DNA of 64,000 nucleotides from Solirubrum koreensis (GCF_039541855.1 NZ_BAABHA010000001.1:372001-436000), one strand, 5' to 3'; positions 26,018-35,448 are shown, numbered from the stretch's first letter. Program-made: numbers and translations. Notes: a model not told the origin generated them from the letters alone.

Positions 26018-26551
26018 ATGGACACCGCTCTTTTCATTGATCTGCTGAAAATTACCCTGCCCGCCCTCATCGTGGCCGGCACCGCTTACTACCTCATTAA
26101 ACAGTTCATGGAGAAAGAGCGGCAGAGCCGCTTGCTGGAGCTGCGCCTCGAAGTCAGCAAAACCACGCTGCCGCTGCGTTTGCAGGCTCTGGAGCGTATT
26201 ACGTTGTTTTTGGAGCGCATTACGCCCAATAATCTCATGGTCCGCCTTAGCTCGGCCGGCCAAACAGCTTCCGAGTATCACCGCCTGCTGCTCACCGAAA
26301 TTCGGGCCGAGTACGAGCACAACCTTTCGCAGCAGCTCTACATGGGCCCCGATACCTGGAACCACGTGCGGCAGTCGAAGGAGAATATCCTAACGATGAT
26401 CAATAAAGCCTACCACACGCTGCCCAACCAGCAACAAGCACGCGGCACGGAGCTTGCCAAAAGAGTGCTGGAAACCTTGCTTACCGACGAAGCAGACCCC
26501 ACGGCCACCGCGTTGTTGGCCGTGAAGCGCGAGGCTGCCGGCCTGTTTTAA
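26018..26551 (+). CDS. Membrane-anchored conserved hypothetical protein
   Basis: 177 residues. An N-terminal helix (LLKITLPALIVAGTAYYLIKQF) anchors a charged, helical cytoplasmic domain (MEKERQSRLLELRLEV). The ATG at 26018 (MDTALFIDLLKIT) is chosen because the ORF's earlier start at 25892 lacks family-like sequence. The pattern resembles a Bacteroidota-specific family of short membrane-anchored proteins, but I cannot name a function. It converges on bshA across a strong hairpin. Confidence 0.75.
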   Translation: MDTALFIDLLKITLPALIVAGTAYYLIKQFMEKERQSRLLELRLEVSKTTLPLRLQALERITLFLERITPNNLMVRLSSAGQTASEYHRLLLTEIRAEYEHNLSQQLYMGPDTWNHVRQSKENILTMINKAYHTLPNQQQARGTELAKRVLETLLTDEADPTATALLAVKREAAGLF

Positions 26552-26637
26552 CCAAAGGTCAGCGCTGCTAAAACGTGACGCTGCTTTAGGTTAACGACTA
26601 CCACCAGCACCACACGGCGCGAGCGGCGCAGAACCGG

Positions 26638-26670
26638 GCGGGGCCGGCAAGCTTAGCTTGCCGGCCCCGC
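26638..26670. terminator. Long hairpin between convergent genes
   Basis: A 16-bp perfect palindrome centred on 26654 (outer GCGGGGCCGG). In practice the central bases would form the loop. No T-tract follows on either strand, so it may be a bidirectional intrinsic or Rho-assisted terminator between the gene ending at 26551 and bshA ending at 26709. Confidence 0.6.
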
Positions 26671-26708
26671 GTAGTTGAACGGAATCGTTGTTACGCTCCT
26701 GCCATTCC

Positions 26709-27848
26709 CTACACTTCCGACAGCACCGCGTCGATAGCGCGCTGGTAGCAGGCTTCGTAGCGCGGCAAAATGTTATCCACCGCAAACTCCTCGGCGCGGG
26801 CGCGGGCGGCGGCTTTAAAGCGGTTTAGGTTGGCGTCGTCAAGCACGTAAAGGGCGTTTTTGATCATGTCAGCCACGTCGCCTACTTCGCTCACCATGCC
26901 GGTTACGCCGTGCAGGTTCAGCTCGGGAATACCGCCGGCATTGGTGCTGACAACCGGCACTTCGCAGGACATGGCCTCCAAGGCCGCCAATCCAAAGCTT
27001 TCCTTTTCCGAAGGCATCAGGAACAGGTCCGACACGCTGAGGACTTCCTCCACGGCTTCCAGCTTGCCCAGAAAACGAACGTCGTTGCTGAGCAGGCCCA
27101 GCTCGCGGCAGAGCTTCTCGATGCGCGGCCGGTCGGGACCGTCGCCTACGAGCAGCAGCTTAGCTGGCATTTGCTTGCGCACCCCGTCAAAGATGTGCAC
27201 CACGTCATCGACGCGCTTTACCGAGCGGAAGTTAGACGTGTGAATGAGCAGTTTTTCGCCCTCAGGGGCAATGGCGGTGCGGAAATGTTCCTTGGGCTGC
27301 TTCCGAAACCGATCGAGGTTAATGAAGTTCGGAATAACCTCAATGTCCTTTTCAATGGCGAAGTAGCGGTAGGTCTCCTCCTTCAAATCGGCCGAAACCG
27401 ACGTAACCGCATCCGACTGGTTGATGCTGAACGTTACCACCGGCTCGTAGCTGGCATCCTTGCCTACCAGGGTAATGTCGGTGCCGTGCAGGGTGGTAAT
27501 TACCGGAATCTGCAGGCCCTTGGTGCGCAAAATCTGCTTCGCCATGTACGCGGCCGAGGCGTGGGGAATGGCGTAGTGCACATGCAACACATCGAGCTTC
27601 TCGTTCTGCACAATGTCCACCATCTTCGAGGCCAGCGCCAACTCATAAGGCGGAAACTGGAACAGCGGATAGGGCGGAATGTAAACCTCGTGGTAGAATA
27701 GGTTCTCGTTGAAGAAGTCGAGCCGCACGGGCTGGCTGTAGGTGATAAAATGCACGCGGTGGCCCTTCTGTGCCAAGGCTTTGCCCAGCTCGGTGGCTAC
27801 TACGCCAGAGCCGCCGAAGGTGGGGTAACAGACTATACCGATGTTCAT
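26709..27848 (-). CDS. bshA: N-acetyl-alpha-D-glucosaminyl L-malate synthase
   Basis: A 379-residue GT4 glycosyltransferase that makes GlcNAc-malate, the first step of bacillithiol synthesis. The N-terminus MNIGIVCYPTFGGSGVVATELG is a BshA signature, and GTDITLVGKDASYEPVVTFSINQSD-type substrate segments and the C-terminal MPSEKESFGLAALEAMSCEVPVV E-x7-E region are present. Bacteroidota use bacillithiol as a low-molecular-weight thiol. bshB and bshC are not in the window. Confidence 0.95.
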   Translation of the reverse strand: MNIGIVCYPTFGGSGVVATELGKALAQKGHRVHFITYSQPVRLDFFNENLFYHEVYIPPYPLFQFPPYELALASKMVDIVQNEKLDVLHVHYAIPHASAAYMAKQILRTKGLQIPVITTLHGTDITLVGKDASYEPVVTFSINQSDAVTSVSADLKEETYRYFAIEKDIEVIPNFINLDRFRKQPKEHFRTAIAPEGEKLLIHTSNFRSVKRVDDVVHIFDGVRKQMPAKLLLVGDGPDRPRIEKLCRELGLLSNDVRFLGKLEAVEEVLSVSDLFLMPSEKESFGLAALEAMSCEVPVVSTNAGGIPELNLHGVTGMVSEVGDVADMIKNALYVLDDANLNRFKAAARARAEEFAVDNILPRYEACYQRAIDAVLSEV

Positions 27849-28232
27849 ATGCGGGGGTGCGGCGGGCTGGGAGGGACGGGTGGTTTGCTGCCTAACAGCA
27901 CAACGGGCGGCAAGTTGGGGAAACCGGCAAATATTCTACGCGCTTAATCAAAACTTGATGAACAGCGAAAAACGATTTGCGTGGGTTTCCACCTGCCGGT
28001 TAATATCCTTGACGAAGCGTACAGCCTGTTACTTTAAAATTCGTGGCCAAAACACCAGTTTATCTTCCTCGGTAAGGTTTGAGTAACTGAGCCGGAGGCT
28101 TCCTTGCCGGTACCAACTCAAACTGCCCGCAAGAAAAAAGCGCGCCGCCCAGAGGACGACGCGCCGGTCAAGGGGTTGCTTGTTCCACACCACATAGTTA
28201 AGCTTCCCCTCTAGTCAACAACCCAAATTGGG
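27849..28232. other. Gene-free interval between bshA and GH3 fusion gene
   Basis: No credible gene; short plus-strand frames here are not conserved-looking. It holds the bshA upstream region and the minus-strand terminator of the GH3/beta-lactamase gene (listed separately). No convincing TAnnTTTG box for bshA was found. Confidence 0.5.
28134..28164 (-). terminator. Terminator of GH3/beta-lactamase fusion gene
   Basis: On the minus strand an 11-bp stem with two G-U pairs (outer GCGCG) and a 3-nt loop is followed by six U residues. It starts about 70 bp after the stop codon at 28233. The two mismatches on the plus strand become G-U on the minus strand, so it should work mainly in this direction. 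Confidence 0.8.
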
Positions 28233-31199
28233 CTAGGACTTCCCTTTGTCGGTGATGATGGATTTGTAGATAACGTCGTGAATGCGAGTCCGGATGTTGT
28301 ACTGACGCAGTTTGTTGTTGCCTGCATCGGGGTACACCCGGTTCGATAAGAAAATATACAAAATCTTGTTTTCGGGGTCCATCCACACGCAGGTACCGGT
28401 AAAGCCCGTATGCCCGAAAGTACTGGCCGGCGACAGGTTGCTGGTGGGGCCCTCGGGCTTGGTTGGGTCGCCGTGGTCCCAGCCCAGGCCGCGGCGGCCA
28501 CCGGCTTGGCTGCGGGCAAACTCGGCTACCACGGGCGTGGTGAAGTACCGTTGCCCGCCGTAGCGCCCGTTCTGCAAATCCATTTGCATCAGAATAGCCA
28601 GGTCGCGCGCGTTCGAAAACAAGCCCGCGTGGCCCGCTACGCCGCCCATTAAAGCTGCCGACTGATCGTGTACCGAGCCTTGCAGCAGGGCCTTGCGGTA
28701 GTAAGTGTCGTTTTCGGTGGGCGCGATGCAGGACTTGGGAAAGCGCTGCAACGGGTTGTACGTCATAGTGTTCAATCCCAATGGCGCGTAAAACTGCTTT
28801 TGCAGAAACGTTTCAAGGGGTTGGTTGAGCTGCTTCTCCGCCAAGCGCTTCAGCACAATGAAGCTCAGATCGGAATACTCTACGGGGTACTTGCCGTTCT
28901 TGCCCTTCGGCAGCAAACTGCTGCGCTTGATCCAGGTCCACACAGAGTCTTCGGCGGTGCCCACCACGTAAGTTCCCGGAATTACCTCGCGGGAAAATTC
29001 ATCGGTGCGGGTGCTAGCGTAAAAAGTGGGCTTGAGGCCGGTTTTGGTAACGGTACGCTCCCAGGTGGGAATGCCCGGCTTCAGGCCGGCTTGGTGCATG
29101 AGCACATCGCGCACCGTCATGTCCTTTTTGTTCGTGGCCTTCAACTCCGGCATGTACTCCGCAACTTTGGAGTCGAGGTTGATCTTGCCTTCGTCCTTGA
29201 GCCACATAATGGCCTGCAGCGTACCAGCAACTTTCGTTACCGAGGCCAGGTCGTACAGGGTTTCGTTGTTAATGGGCTGCGACTTATCGTACGTGGCGTA
29301 GCCGTAGCTTTTCTCAAATACCACAGCGCCGTCTTTGGCCACTAGTACCTGGCAGCCGGGGGCGGCGGCGTAAGCAATGGCTTCGGTGGCTACGTTGTCA
29401 ATCTGGCTGAGCACCCGCGAGTCGAGGCCTACCGCTTCGGGCGTGGCGTAGCGCAAGCGGCGGAAATCGGGCGTAGGCAGGCCCAAGCCCGCTTTCATGG
29501 TTTCCGATACCGTAACAGGCAAGCGGCCTACGGCGGGCAGAGCCCCAAACAGCACCTGCGGCACCACGCGCTGCGAAGCCAAGTTGTCTTCGTAGCCACA
29601 CACCAGGTTGCGCGAGCCTTCCAAGTGTTTAAGAGCGTAGGCGTTACCCATGACCACCACCACCGTTTTCATCGATGGGTTTTCCTGCAGCTTCTTAATG
29701 AAACGAAGCGCCCCGTCGCCCAGGCCGTAGTTGTGCACGGGTGTGTTGTTGAGGTTGTGCAGGCTCACCACCACGGTATTGTAGAGGCTGAGTTTGGGCA
29801 GCAAACGCTCAAACGTGGAATCGGGGGCGTAGCGGTTCGGGATGGAGTACACCGCGCTGGGCAGGTAGTTCTGCATCATTTGCCCGAAGGCGTTGCCTGT
29901 AGGCATGCCCACGGTAATGGTGGCCATGCGCACCGTATCGAGGTGGCTGAAGGGCAAAATATCGTCTTCGTTCTTTACCACCGTAGCGGCGTGCTCGTAG
30001 ATTTCCTGCTGCACCGTGCGGGCCAGAGGCCGGTCAAGGTTCTGCATCAGGTTGGCCACGTCTACCGACTGTGGGCGGTTCAGGCCTGCCCAGTATTTGG
30101 CCCGCAGAATTTTGCGCACCCGCTGGTCCACGTCTTCCGGCGAAATCACGCCGGCGGCCATTTTCTCCTTGATTTTCTGTACGGCTACAGGTACGTCTTC
30201 CGAGAAGAGCAGCACATCGTTGCCGGCGGCCAGGGCCAGAGCATCCAGCTCACCCGGCTTGTAGAGGTTCGAAACGCTCTTCATGTTGAGCGCATCGGTA
30301 AACACGAGGCCGCGGTAGCCCATCTTCTCCTTCAGCAACCCGGTTACCAGGTTGCGCGAGAGGGTAGTGGTTTGGGTGCGCACCGTGTCGATGAGCGGTA
30401 CGTAGAGGTGGGCCACCATTACGCCCATTACGCCGGCCTCAAAAGACTTCTGGAAGGGGTAGAGGTCTACGTCGGTGAGGCGGGCCATGTCGGAGTTAAT
30501 CACCGGAAGGGCTAGGTGCGAGTCTACGTCGGTGTCGCCGTGGCCGGGAAAGTGCTTGGCTACGGCAATTACGCCGTGGTCCTGCAAACCGCGGATATAG
30601 GCCAACCCCCGGGTGGTTACCTGCTCTTTGTTCTCGCCAAAGGAGCGGTTGCCGATAACCGGGTTATTGGGGTTCGAGTTGATATCGATTACCGGCGAGA
30701 AGCTGATGTGTACGCCCAAGGTCTTGAGCTTGAGCGCAATTTCGCGGCCCATCCGGTAGATGTACTGCTCGTTGTCCATGGCACCAAGCGTCATTTGCTT
30801 GGCGAAGTGCATGGAGGAGTCGAGGCGCATATCGAGGCCCCACTCGGCGTCCATGGCTATGAGCAGCGGGGTGCGGGCAGCAGCCTGGTAGCGGTTGGTG
30901 AGGCGGGCCTGCCGGCGCGGGCCGCCCTGCAGAAACATCAGACCCCCAATGTTATAGTCGCGAATCAGCCGGTCAATTTGCTGAACGTGCTTTTGGTCTT
31001 TGTTGGAGTACGCGGCCACCATGAACAGCTGGCCCAGGCGCTGCTCGGGGGTAAGCGACGCGAAAACCGAGTCGACCCAGTTTTGCTCGGCCGCCGAGCC
31101 GGGCTTGGAGCCGTTGTCGTAGGGGTGCGAAAACGACACGATTAGACCTGTAATGGCCAACAGCAGCAGTACCAGTCCAATCCGAAATTCCTTGCCCAT
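28233..31199 (-). CDS. GH3 beta-N-acetylhexosaminidase fused to a serine beta-lactamase/esterase domain
   Basis: 988 residues from the ATG at 31199 (MGKEFRIGLVLLLLAITGLIVS), giving a signal anchor; the longer frame to 31286 lacks one. Residues about 40-380 are a NagZ-type GH3 domain with KHFPGHGDT (215-223), the catalytic Asp-His dyad region, and the nucleophile in VFTDALNMKS (Asp302). Residues about 395-570 are the second GH3 domain. Residues about 595-988 are a class C beta-lactamase-like domain with SVTK (Ser653, Lys656) and YSD (Tyr775). Such fusions are known in Bacteroidota and are thought to release sugars and cleave peptides or esters in peptidoglycan turnover. Confidence 0.93.
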   Translation of the reverse strand: MGKEFRIGLVLLLLAITGLIVSFSHPYDNGSKPGSAAEQNWVDSVFASLTPEQRLGQLFMVAAYSNKDQKHVQQIDRLIRDYNIGGLMFLQGGPRRQARLTNRYQAAARTPLLIAMDAEWGLDMRLDSSMHFAKQMTLGAMDNEQYIYRMGREIALKLKTLGVHISFSPVIDINSNPNNPVIGNRSFGENKEQVTTRGLAYIRGLQDHGVIAVAKHFPGHGDTDVDSHLALPVINSDMARLTDVDLYPFQKSFEAGVMGVMVAHLYVPLIDTVRTQTTTLSRNLVTGLLKEKMGYRGLVFTDALNMKSVSNLYKPGELDALALAAGNDVLLFSEDVPVAVQKIKEKMAAGVISPEDVDQRVRKILRAKYWAGLNRPQSVDVANLMQNLDRPLARTVQQEIYEHAATVVKNEDDILPFSHLDTVRMATITVGMPTGNAFGQMMQNYLPSAVYSIPNRYAPDSTFERLLPKLSLYNTVVVSLHNLNNTPVHNYGLGDGALRFIKKLQENPSMKTVVVVMGNAYALKHLEGSRNLVCGYEDNLASQRVVPQVLFGALPAVGRLPVTVSETMKAGLGLPTPDFRRLRYATPEAVGLDSRVLSQIDNVATEAIAYAAAPGCQVLVAKDGAVVFEKSYGYATYDKSQPINNETLYDLASVTKVAGTLQAIMWLKDEGKINLDSKVAEYMPELKATNKKDMTVRDVLMHQAGLKPGIPTWERTVTKTGLKPTFYASTRTDEFSREVIPGTYVVGTAEDSVWTWIKRSSLLPKGKNGKYPVEYSDLSFIVLKRLAEKQLNQPLETFLQKQFYAPLGLNTMTYNPLQRFPKSCIAPTENDTYYRKALLQGSVHDQSAALMGGVAGHAGLFSNARDLAILMQMDLQNGRYGGQRYFTTPVVAEFARSQAGGRRGLGWDHGDPTKPEGPTSNLSPASTFGHTGFTGTCVWMDPENKILYIFLSNRVYPDAGNNKLRQYNIRTRIHDVIYKSIITDKGKS

Positions 31200-31381
31200 T
31201 GGCCCCTGAGTCGTGTCGCGTACTAAAAAGTGTTTCACCCTTCCCGCTGCACCGACGCCCTCCGCCAACAGTTGAGCCTGTGGCAAAGGGCGCCCGATTC
31301 ACGGTGCGGAAAAAACCGACCAAAGCCCGGCAGACGTTGATCGAATAACGTGCCTTGCGGCCCGCAAGCAAAAGCTGGCCA

Positions 31382-31389
31382 CAAACTTA
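31382..31389 (-). promoter_or_regulatory. Candidate -7 box of GH3/beta-lactamase gene
   Basis: Reads TAAGTTTG on the minus strand, about 183 nt before the start at 31199. It has no obvious -33 element. Confidence 0.35.
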
Positions 31390-31540
31390 CGCATTATTTC
31401 CTGTGCCGGATGCGTGCGAATATCAAGCCAACCATCGGCTGATGGCCTAACGGCTTCATTTTCACCGAAAGTTCCGGTTCAGTATAGGAGAAAAACAATA
31501 TGCATATGCAGGAGCTTGCGTGTCAATGCGTTGAAGAATC

Positions 31541-31573
31541 TTGGGTGTGCCTTGCCCGCCGGAATTACCTTTG
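31541..31573 (+). promoter_or_regulatory. Candidate mutL promoter
   Basis: TTG at 31541-31543, 22 nt, then TACCTTTG at 31566-31573, close to the Bacteroidota TTTG-N19..21-TAnnTTTG pattern. The mutL leader would be about 165 nt. Confidence 0.5.
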
Positions 31574-31740
31574 TCCACCGAAAAGCCGTTGGCAACGCCT
31601 AACTGAATGGACACATCCAAATAACGTCGGCGCCCGGTTCGTTGTTATGAAAGGCGTCCTTGCGTGGAGGATTTTGCTCGTTCGCATGCTTAGCCGATGT
31701 CGGAGTTTTGCCATTCTGAATTTCTTTAACCAGCCGCTCC

Positions 31741-33717
31741 ATGTCCGATATCATTCAACTGCTGCCCGAGTACCTCGCCAACCAAATTGCAGCCGGCGAG
31801 GTGGTGCAGCGCCCGGCTTCGGTGGTGAAAGAACTGCTTGAAAACGCGGTAGATGCCAAAGCCACGCACATCCAACTGATTGTAAAAGAGGCCGGTAAAC
31901 AGCTGGTGCAGGTAGTGGATAACGGCTCGGGCATGAGTGCCACCGACGCCCGCATGAGCCTGGAGCGCCACGCCACCAGCAAAATCCGCACAACCGACGA
32001 CCTGTTCCGCATTCGTACCCTCGGTTTCCGGGGCGAGGCGCTGGCCTCCATAGCGGCCGTGGCGCAGGTGGAAATTCGCACCAAGCTGCGCCAGCAGGAC
32101 ACCGGTACCCTGCTGCTGGTGGAAGGCTCGCAGGTAAGCAGCCAGCAGCCCACCGCCACCGCCGACGGCACCAGCATAGCCGTGAAGAACCTCTTCTTTA
32201 ACGTGCCGGCTCGGCGTAATTTCCTCAAGAGCAACGCGGTGGAAATGCGCCACATTCTCGACGAGTTTCAGCATGTGGCGCTGGCCCACCCTGACATTAC
32301 CTTCACTCTCTACCAAAACGACCTCGAGGTTTTCAACCTGCCCGCCGGCAAACTCAGCCAGCGCATTGTGGCCCTGCTCGGCCAGAGCTACAAGGAGCAG
32401 CTGGCGCAGGTAGACGAAGTAACGCCGTTCATCACGGTGAAAGGCTTTATTGGCAAGCCCGAGGCAGCCAAGAAAAGCCGCGGCGACCAGTTTTTCTTCG
32501 TCAACGGGCGCTTCATTCGGTCGGCTTACCTGAACCATGCCGTGCTGGCCGCTTACGAAGGCCTGCTTCCCCGCGACACGCATCCGTTCTACGTGCTTTT
32601 CCTGGAGCTCGACCCAAAGGCCATTGACATCAACGTGCACCCCACGAAGACGGAAATCAAGTTCGAGGACGAGAAAACCGTGTACGCCATCATGCGGGCT
32701 GCCGTGAAGCAGGCGCTGGGCTTGCACAACATGGCGCCTTCTCTCGACTTTGAAAGCGACGTAAACTTTGGACCCTTGCGCGGCATGCGTACCGGCGCGC
32801 CCTCCGCCATGGCCGATGAAGACGACGAGGCCGCCATTCACCGCAGCTTTAATCCCCGGTCCGAAGACGGCGGCATCGCGGCCGCTATGGCCGGCGCCGC
32901 CTCGGCCGCGCCGCCCTCCCGCGCCCCGCGCTGGCTCGACGAGAAACCCCTCACGCCGCGCCCCACCGAGCAAGCCCGCCAAGCCCTCGACGACTTTTAC
33001 CGCTCCATTGGGCAAACCCCGCTGGCCGATATTGAGGCCGAAGCGGCAGATTTAGTAGGGGTAGCCCCCGAGCCCGTGCCCACGCTGCCGTTCATGCACC
33101 CCGAAATAAATAGTCCGGAGCATGAATCCCGGCCCGAAGCGCCCGCACCCGGCCGCCGCGCCGTGCAGGTGCAGCAGTTTGTGCTGGTACCGGTAAAGTC
33201 GGGGCTGATGCTGATTGACCAAGTGGCCGCCCGCGAGCGAATTCTCTACGAGCAGTATCAGGACACGCTCACCAACGAAACCGGTGCCTCGCAGGCCCTG
33301 CTGTTTCCGCGCACCGTCACCTTCTCGCCCGCCGATTTTGCCGTGCTGCGCGAAATGACCCACGAGCTGCAAAGCATTGGTTTCCGCTTTTCGGAGTTTG
33401 GCCCCACAACCATTGCCGTGGAAGCACTGCCCGCCGAAGTACCTGCCGGTGCCGATGAGAAGTCGTTGCTGGAAGGCCTGCTGGAGCAGTTCCGCATTGG
33501 CGGAGCCCGCGCCCAGCTCGACCGCCGCGAGCAGCTGGCCCGCACCCTGGCGCGTCGGGTGGCCGCCAGCGTGCCGGCCCGGCTGGCCGAAATAGAAATG
33601 AACGCCTTGGTCGATAAGCTGTTTGCCTGCCAAGTACCCGGCTACACGCCCGATGGCCGCCGCACCCTGGTTATGCTGGAAGCCGACCACCTGCAGGAGT
33701 TCTTCCGTAAAGCCTAA
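31741..33717 (+). CDS. mutL: DNA mismatch repair protein MutL
   Basis: 658 residues. The GHKL ATPase domain shows ELLENAVDAKA, DNGSGM and TLGFRGEALASIAAVA. A low-complexity linker (about 345-470, rich in Ala, Pro and Glu) leads to the C-terminal dimerisation/endonuclease domain. There the metal-binding motif usually written DQHAxxERxxYE reads DQVAARERILYE (Asp493-Gln494-Val495), so the His is replaced by Val. MutL couples MutS recognition to strand incision or removal. Two rhomboid genes follow closely. Confidence 0.95.
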   Translation: MSDIIQLLPEYLANQIAAGEVVQRPASVVKELLENAVDAKATHIQLIVKEAGKQLVQVVDNGSGMSATDARMSLERHATSKIRTTDDLFRIRTLGFRGEALASIAAVAQVEIRTKLRQQDTGTLLLVEGSQVSSQQPTATADGTSIAVKNLFFNVPARRNFLKSNAVEMRHILDEFQHVALAHPDITFTLYQNDLEVFNLPAGKLSQRIVALLGQSYKEQLAQVDEVTPFITVKGFIGKPEAAKKSRGDQFFFVNGRFIRSAYLNHAVLAAYEGLLPRDTHPFYVLFLELDPKAIDINVHPTKTEIKFEDEKTVYAIMRAAVKQALGLHNMAPSLDFESDVNFGPLRGMRTGAPSAMADEDDEAAIHRSFNPRSEDGGIAAAMAGAASAAPPSRAPRWLDEKPLTPRPTEQARQALDDFYRSIGQTPLADIEAEAADLVGVAPEPVPTLPFMHPEINSPEHESRPEAPAPGRRAVQVQQFVLVPVKSGLMLIDQVAARERILYEQYQDTLTNETGASQALLFPRTVTFSPADFAVLREMTHELQSIGFRFSEFGPTTIAVEALPAEVPAGADEKSLLEGLLEQFRIGGARAQLDRREQLARTLARRVAASVPARLAEIEMNALVDKLFACQVPGYTPDGRRTLVMLEADHLQEFFRKA

Positions 33718-33758
33718 CCTTGCACCCGTTTCCGTTCCTTTAGTTTCTCCCGACGTCG

Positions 33759-34544
33759 ATGCTCAACCTGACCCCGATGGTGCGCAACCTTCTTTTCCTC
33801 AACCTGGGGATGATGTTGCTCACCAGCGCTTTTATGCCCAACCTAATGGGTTGGCTGGCGCTGTACCCCGTGCAATCGGAGCTATTTCAGCCCTTCCAGT
33901 TCATTACGTACATGTTTCTGCACGGAGGGCTGATGCACATTTTTGGCAACATGTTCGGCCTGATTTCCTTCGGGCCGATGCTGGAGCAGCGTTGGGGGGC
34001 TCAGCGCTTCCTCATGTTCTGGATGATCTGCGGCGTGGGAGCCGGCCTGCTGTACACGGGCATTCGGTATTACGAAGTCAATCAAATGAACAACGACCGG
34101 CAAGCGTTCAGGAAAGCCCCTTCGCCGGTTAGGCTAGTCGACTATTATGAAGACCATGCCTCGATGTACAGAGGGTACGAGGAACTGGCCCGGGCCATGA
34201 AAAGCGACCCTACAAACGCGGGCTACATCGACGCTGCCGTTAAAAGCGTCGACGGTGCATACCAGGATGCTTTGCGGGTGCCGATGGTGGGTGCCTCCGG
34301 GGCCATATTCGGCATTTTGCTGGCGTTTGCCTACCTTTTCCCCAATACGGAACTGATGCTGCTGTTCTTCCCCTTTCCCATTAAGGCGAAGTACTTCGTG
34401 ACCTTGTATGGCATTTACGAGCTGTATGCTGGCGTGCAGCGCAACCCCGGTGACAACGTGGCACACTTCGCGCATTTGGGCGGAATGTTGTTTGGGTTCC
34501 TGCTGTTGAAATACTGGGAAAAGAACCAGTCCCGCTTCTATTGA
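33759..34544 (+). CDS. Rhomboid family intramembrane serine protease
   Basis: 261 residues, with the rhomboid fold interrupted by a long soluble insertion of about 65 residues (roughly 108-172) between membrane helices. Catalytic GASG with Ser180 lies in MVGASGAIFGILLAF and the catalytic His in AHFAHLGG (His236 or 239). The FLHGGLMHIFGNMFGL segment is the usual second-helix motif. It cleaves membrane-embedded substrates. It lies 41 bp after mutL and 13 bp before a second rhomboid gene. Confidence 0.9.
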   Translation: MLNLTPMVRNLLFLNLGMMLLTSAFMPNLMGWLALYPVQSELFQPFQFITYMFLHGGLMHIFGNMFGLISFGPMLEQRWGAQRFLMFWMICGVGAGLLYTGIRYYEVNQMNNDRQAFRKAPSPVRLVDYYEDHASMYRGYEELARAMKSDPTNAGYIDAAVKSVDGAYQDALRVPMVGASGAIFGILLAFAYLFPNTELMLLFFPFPIKAKYFVTLYGIYELYAGVQRNPGDNVAHFAHLGGMLFGFLLLKYWEKNQSRFY

Positions 34545-34557
34545 TTTCCCCGTCCTC

Positions 34558-35448
34558 ATGAGCATCATTGCCGATATAAAGACTGCCTTCAGCCGCCGCG
34601 ACAACGCCCTTAATCAGCTGCTGCTGATTAACGTGCTCGTGTTTGTGGTGCTGGTAGTAATGGAAGCAATTCTGTTTCTCACCGGCGCCAGCTCCGTATT
34701 CGCCGTACTGTTGCGCCAGTTGGAAATATCGTCGAACCTGCCCAGCCTGCTTCGTCACCCCTGGACGTTGCTAACCTATGCCTTCACGCACGTCAAGTTC
34801 TTTCACATCCTCTTCAATCTGCTGAATCTCTACTGGTTTGGCATGCTGTTGCGGGAGTATCTTGGCGACCGGCGCCTAGTGGGCTTGTATATTTTGGGTG
34901 CTTTGGCCGGCGCGGTCCTGTTTCTGCTGAGCTATAACCTACTGCCAGCTTTGCAGCCGAAGCTTGGTACACCCATGATTGGCGCTTCGGCGGCCGTTAC
35001 GGCCATTATTGTGGGCGCCGCCACACTGTTGCCCGACTACACGTTTAGTATAATTCTGATTGGGCCGGTTCGCATTAAATACATTGCGGCGGTAGTGGTG
35101 CTGATTTCCATTGCCGGCATCAGCGGGCAAAACTCCGGTGGCCAGATTGCCCACATCGGCGGTGCTATCATGGGTTTTGTGTTTGTGCGTCAGCTGCAAG
35201 CCGGCCGCGACCTGGGCCGCCCCATTCTGGCCGTTGGTGACTGGGTAAGCGGATTGCTGCAAGGCCGGCCGCGGTTGCGGGTGTCGCACCGCAATGCCCC
35301 GGCTGCGGCCCCCGGTAAAAACCAAGCACCCTTGGCACAGCCCAAGCAAAACGAAATTGACCTGATTCTGGACAAGATTTCACGCTCCGGCTACGAAAGC
35401 CTTTCCAAAGACGAAAAGCAGAAACTCTTCAAAGCCAGTCAGCAATAG
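34558..35448 (+). CDS. Rhomboid family protein, second tandem copy
   Basis: 296 residues with six or so membrane helices. FTHVKFFHILFNLLNLYWFG matches the rhomboid helix-2 motif, the active-site Ser144 is in IGASAAVTA (GASA rather than GASG) and His199 in IAHIGGAIMGF. A C-terminal cytoplasmic tail of about 75 residues ends in DLILDKISRSGYESLSKDEKQ. The missing Gly after Ser is seen in some active rhomboids, so activity is likely but not certain. Probably co-transcribed with the preceding rhomboid. Confidence 0.87.
   Translation: MSIIADIKTAFSRRDNALNQLLLINVLVFVVLVVMEAILFLTGASSVFAVLLRQLEISSNLPSLLRHPWTLLTYAFTHVKFFHILFNLLNLYWFGMLLREYLGDRRLVGLYILGALAGAVLFLLSYNLLPALQPKLGTPMIGASAAVTAIIVGAATLLPDYTFSIILIGPVRIKYIAAVVVLISIAGISGQNSGGQIAHIGGAIMGFVFVRQLQAGRDLGRPILAVGDWVSGLLQGRPRLRVSHRNAPAAAPGKNQAPLAQPKQNEIDLILDKISRSGYESLSKDEKQKLFKASQQ

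Larger units (their letters stand above)
31200..31740. other. Divergent intergenic region upstream of mutL
   Basis: 541 bp without a credible gene. It carries candidate promoters for both flanking genes. Small open frames (for instance 31500-31841, which runs into mutL in another frame) have no recognisable protein. Confidence 0.6.

Noticed and set aside
31500..31841. A 113-codon frame before mutL
   Set aside because: It overlaps the mutL start in another frame, has no domain and contains the candidate mutL promoter.
31726..33015. A 429-codon open frame on the minus strand
   Set aside because: It lies entirely antisense to mutL, whose protein motifs are unmistakable. Long antisense frames are common in high-GC sequence and this one has no recognisable domain.
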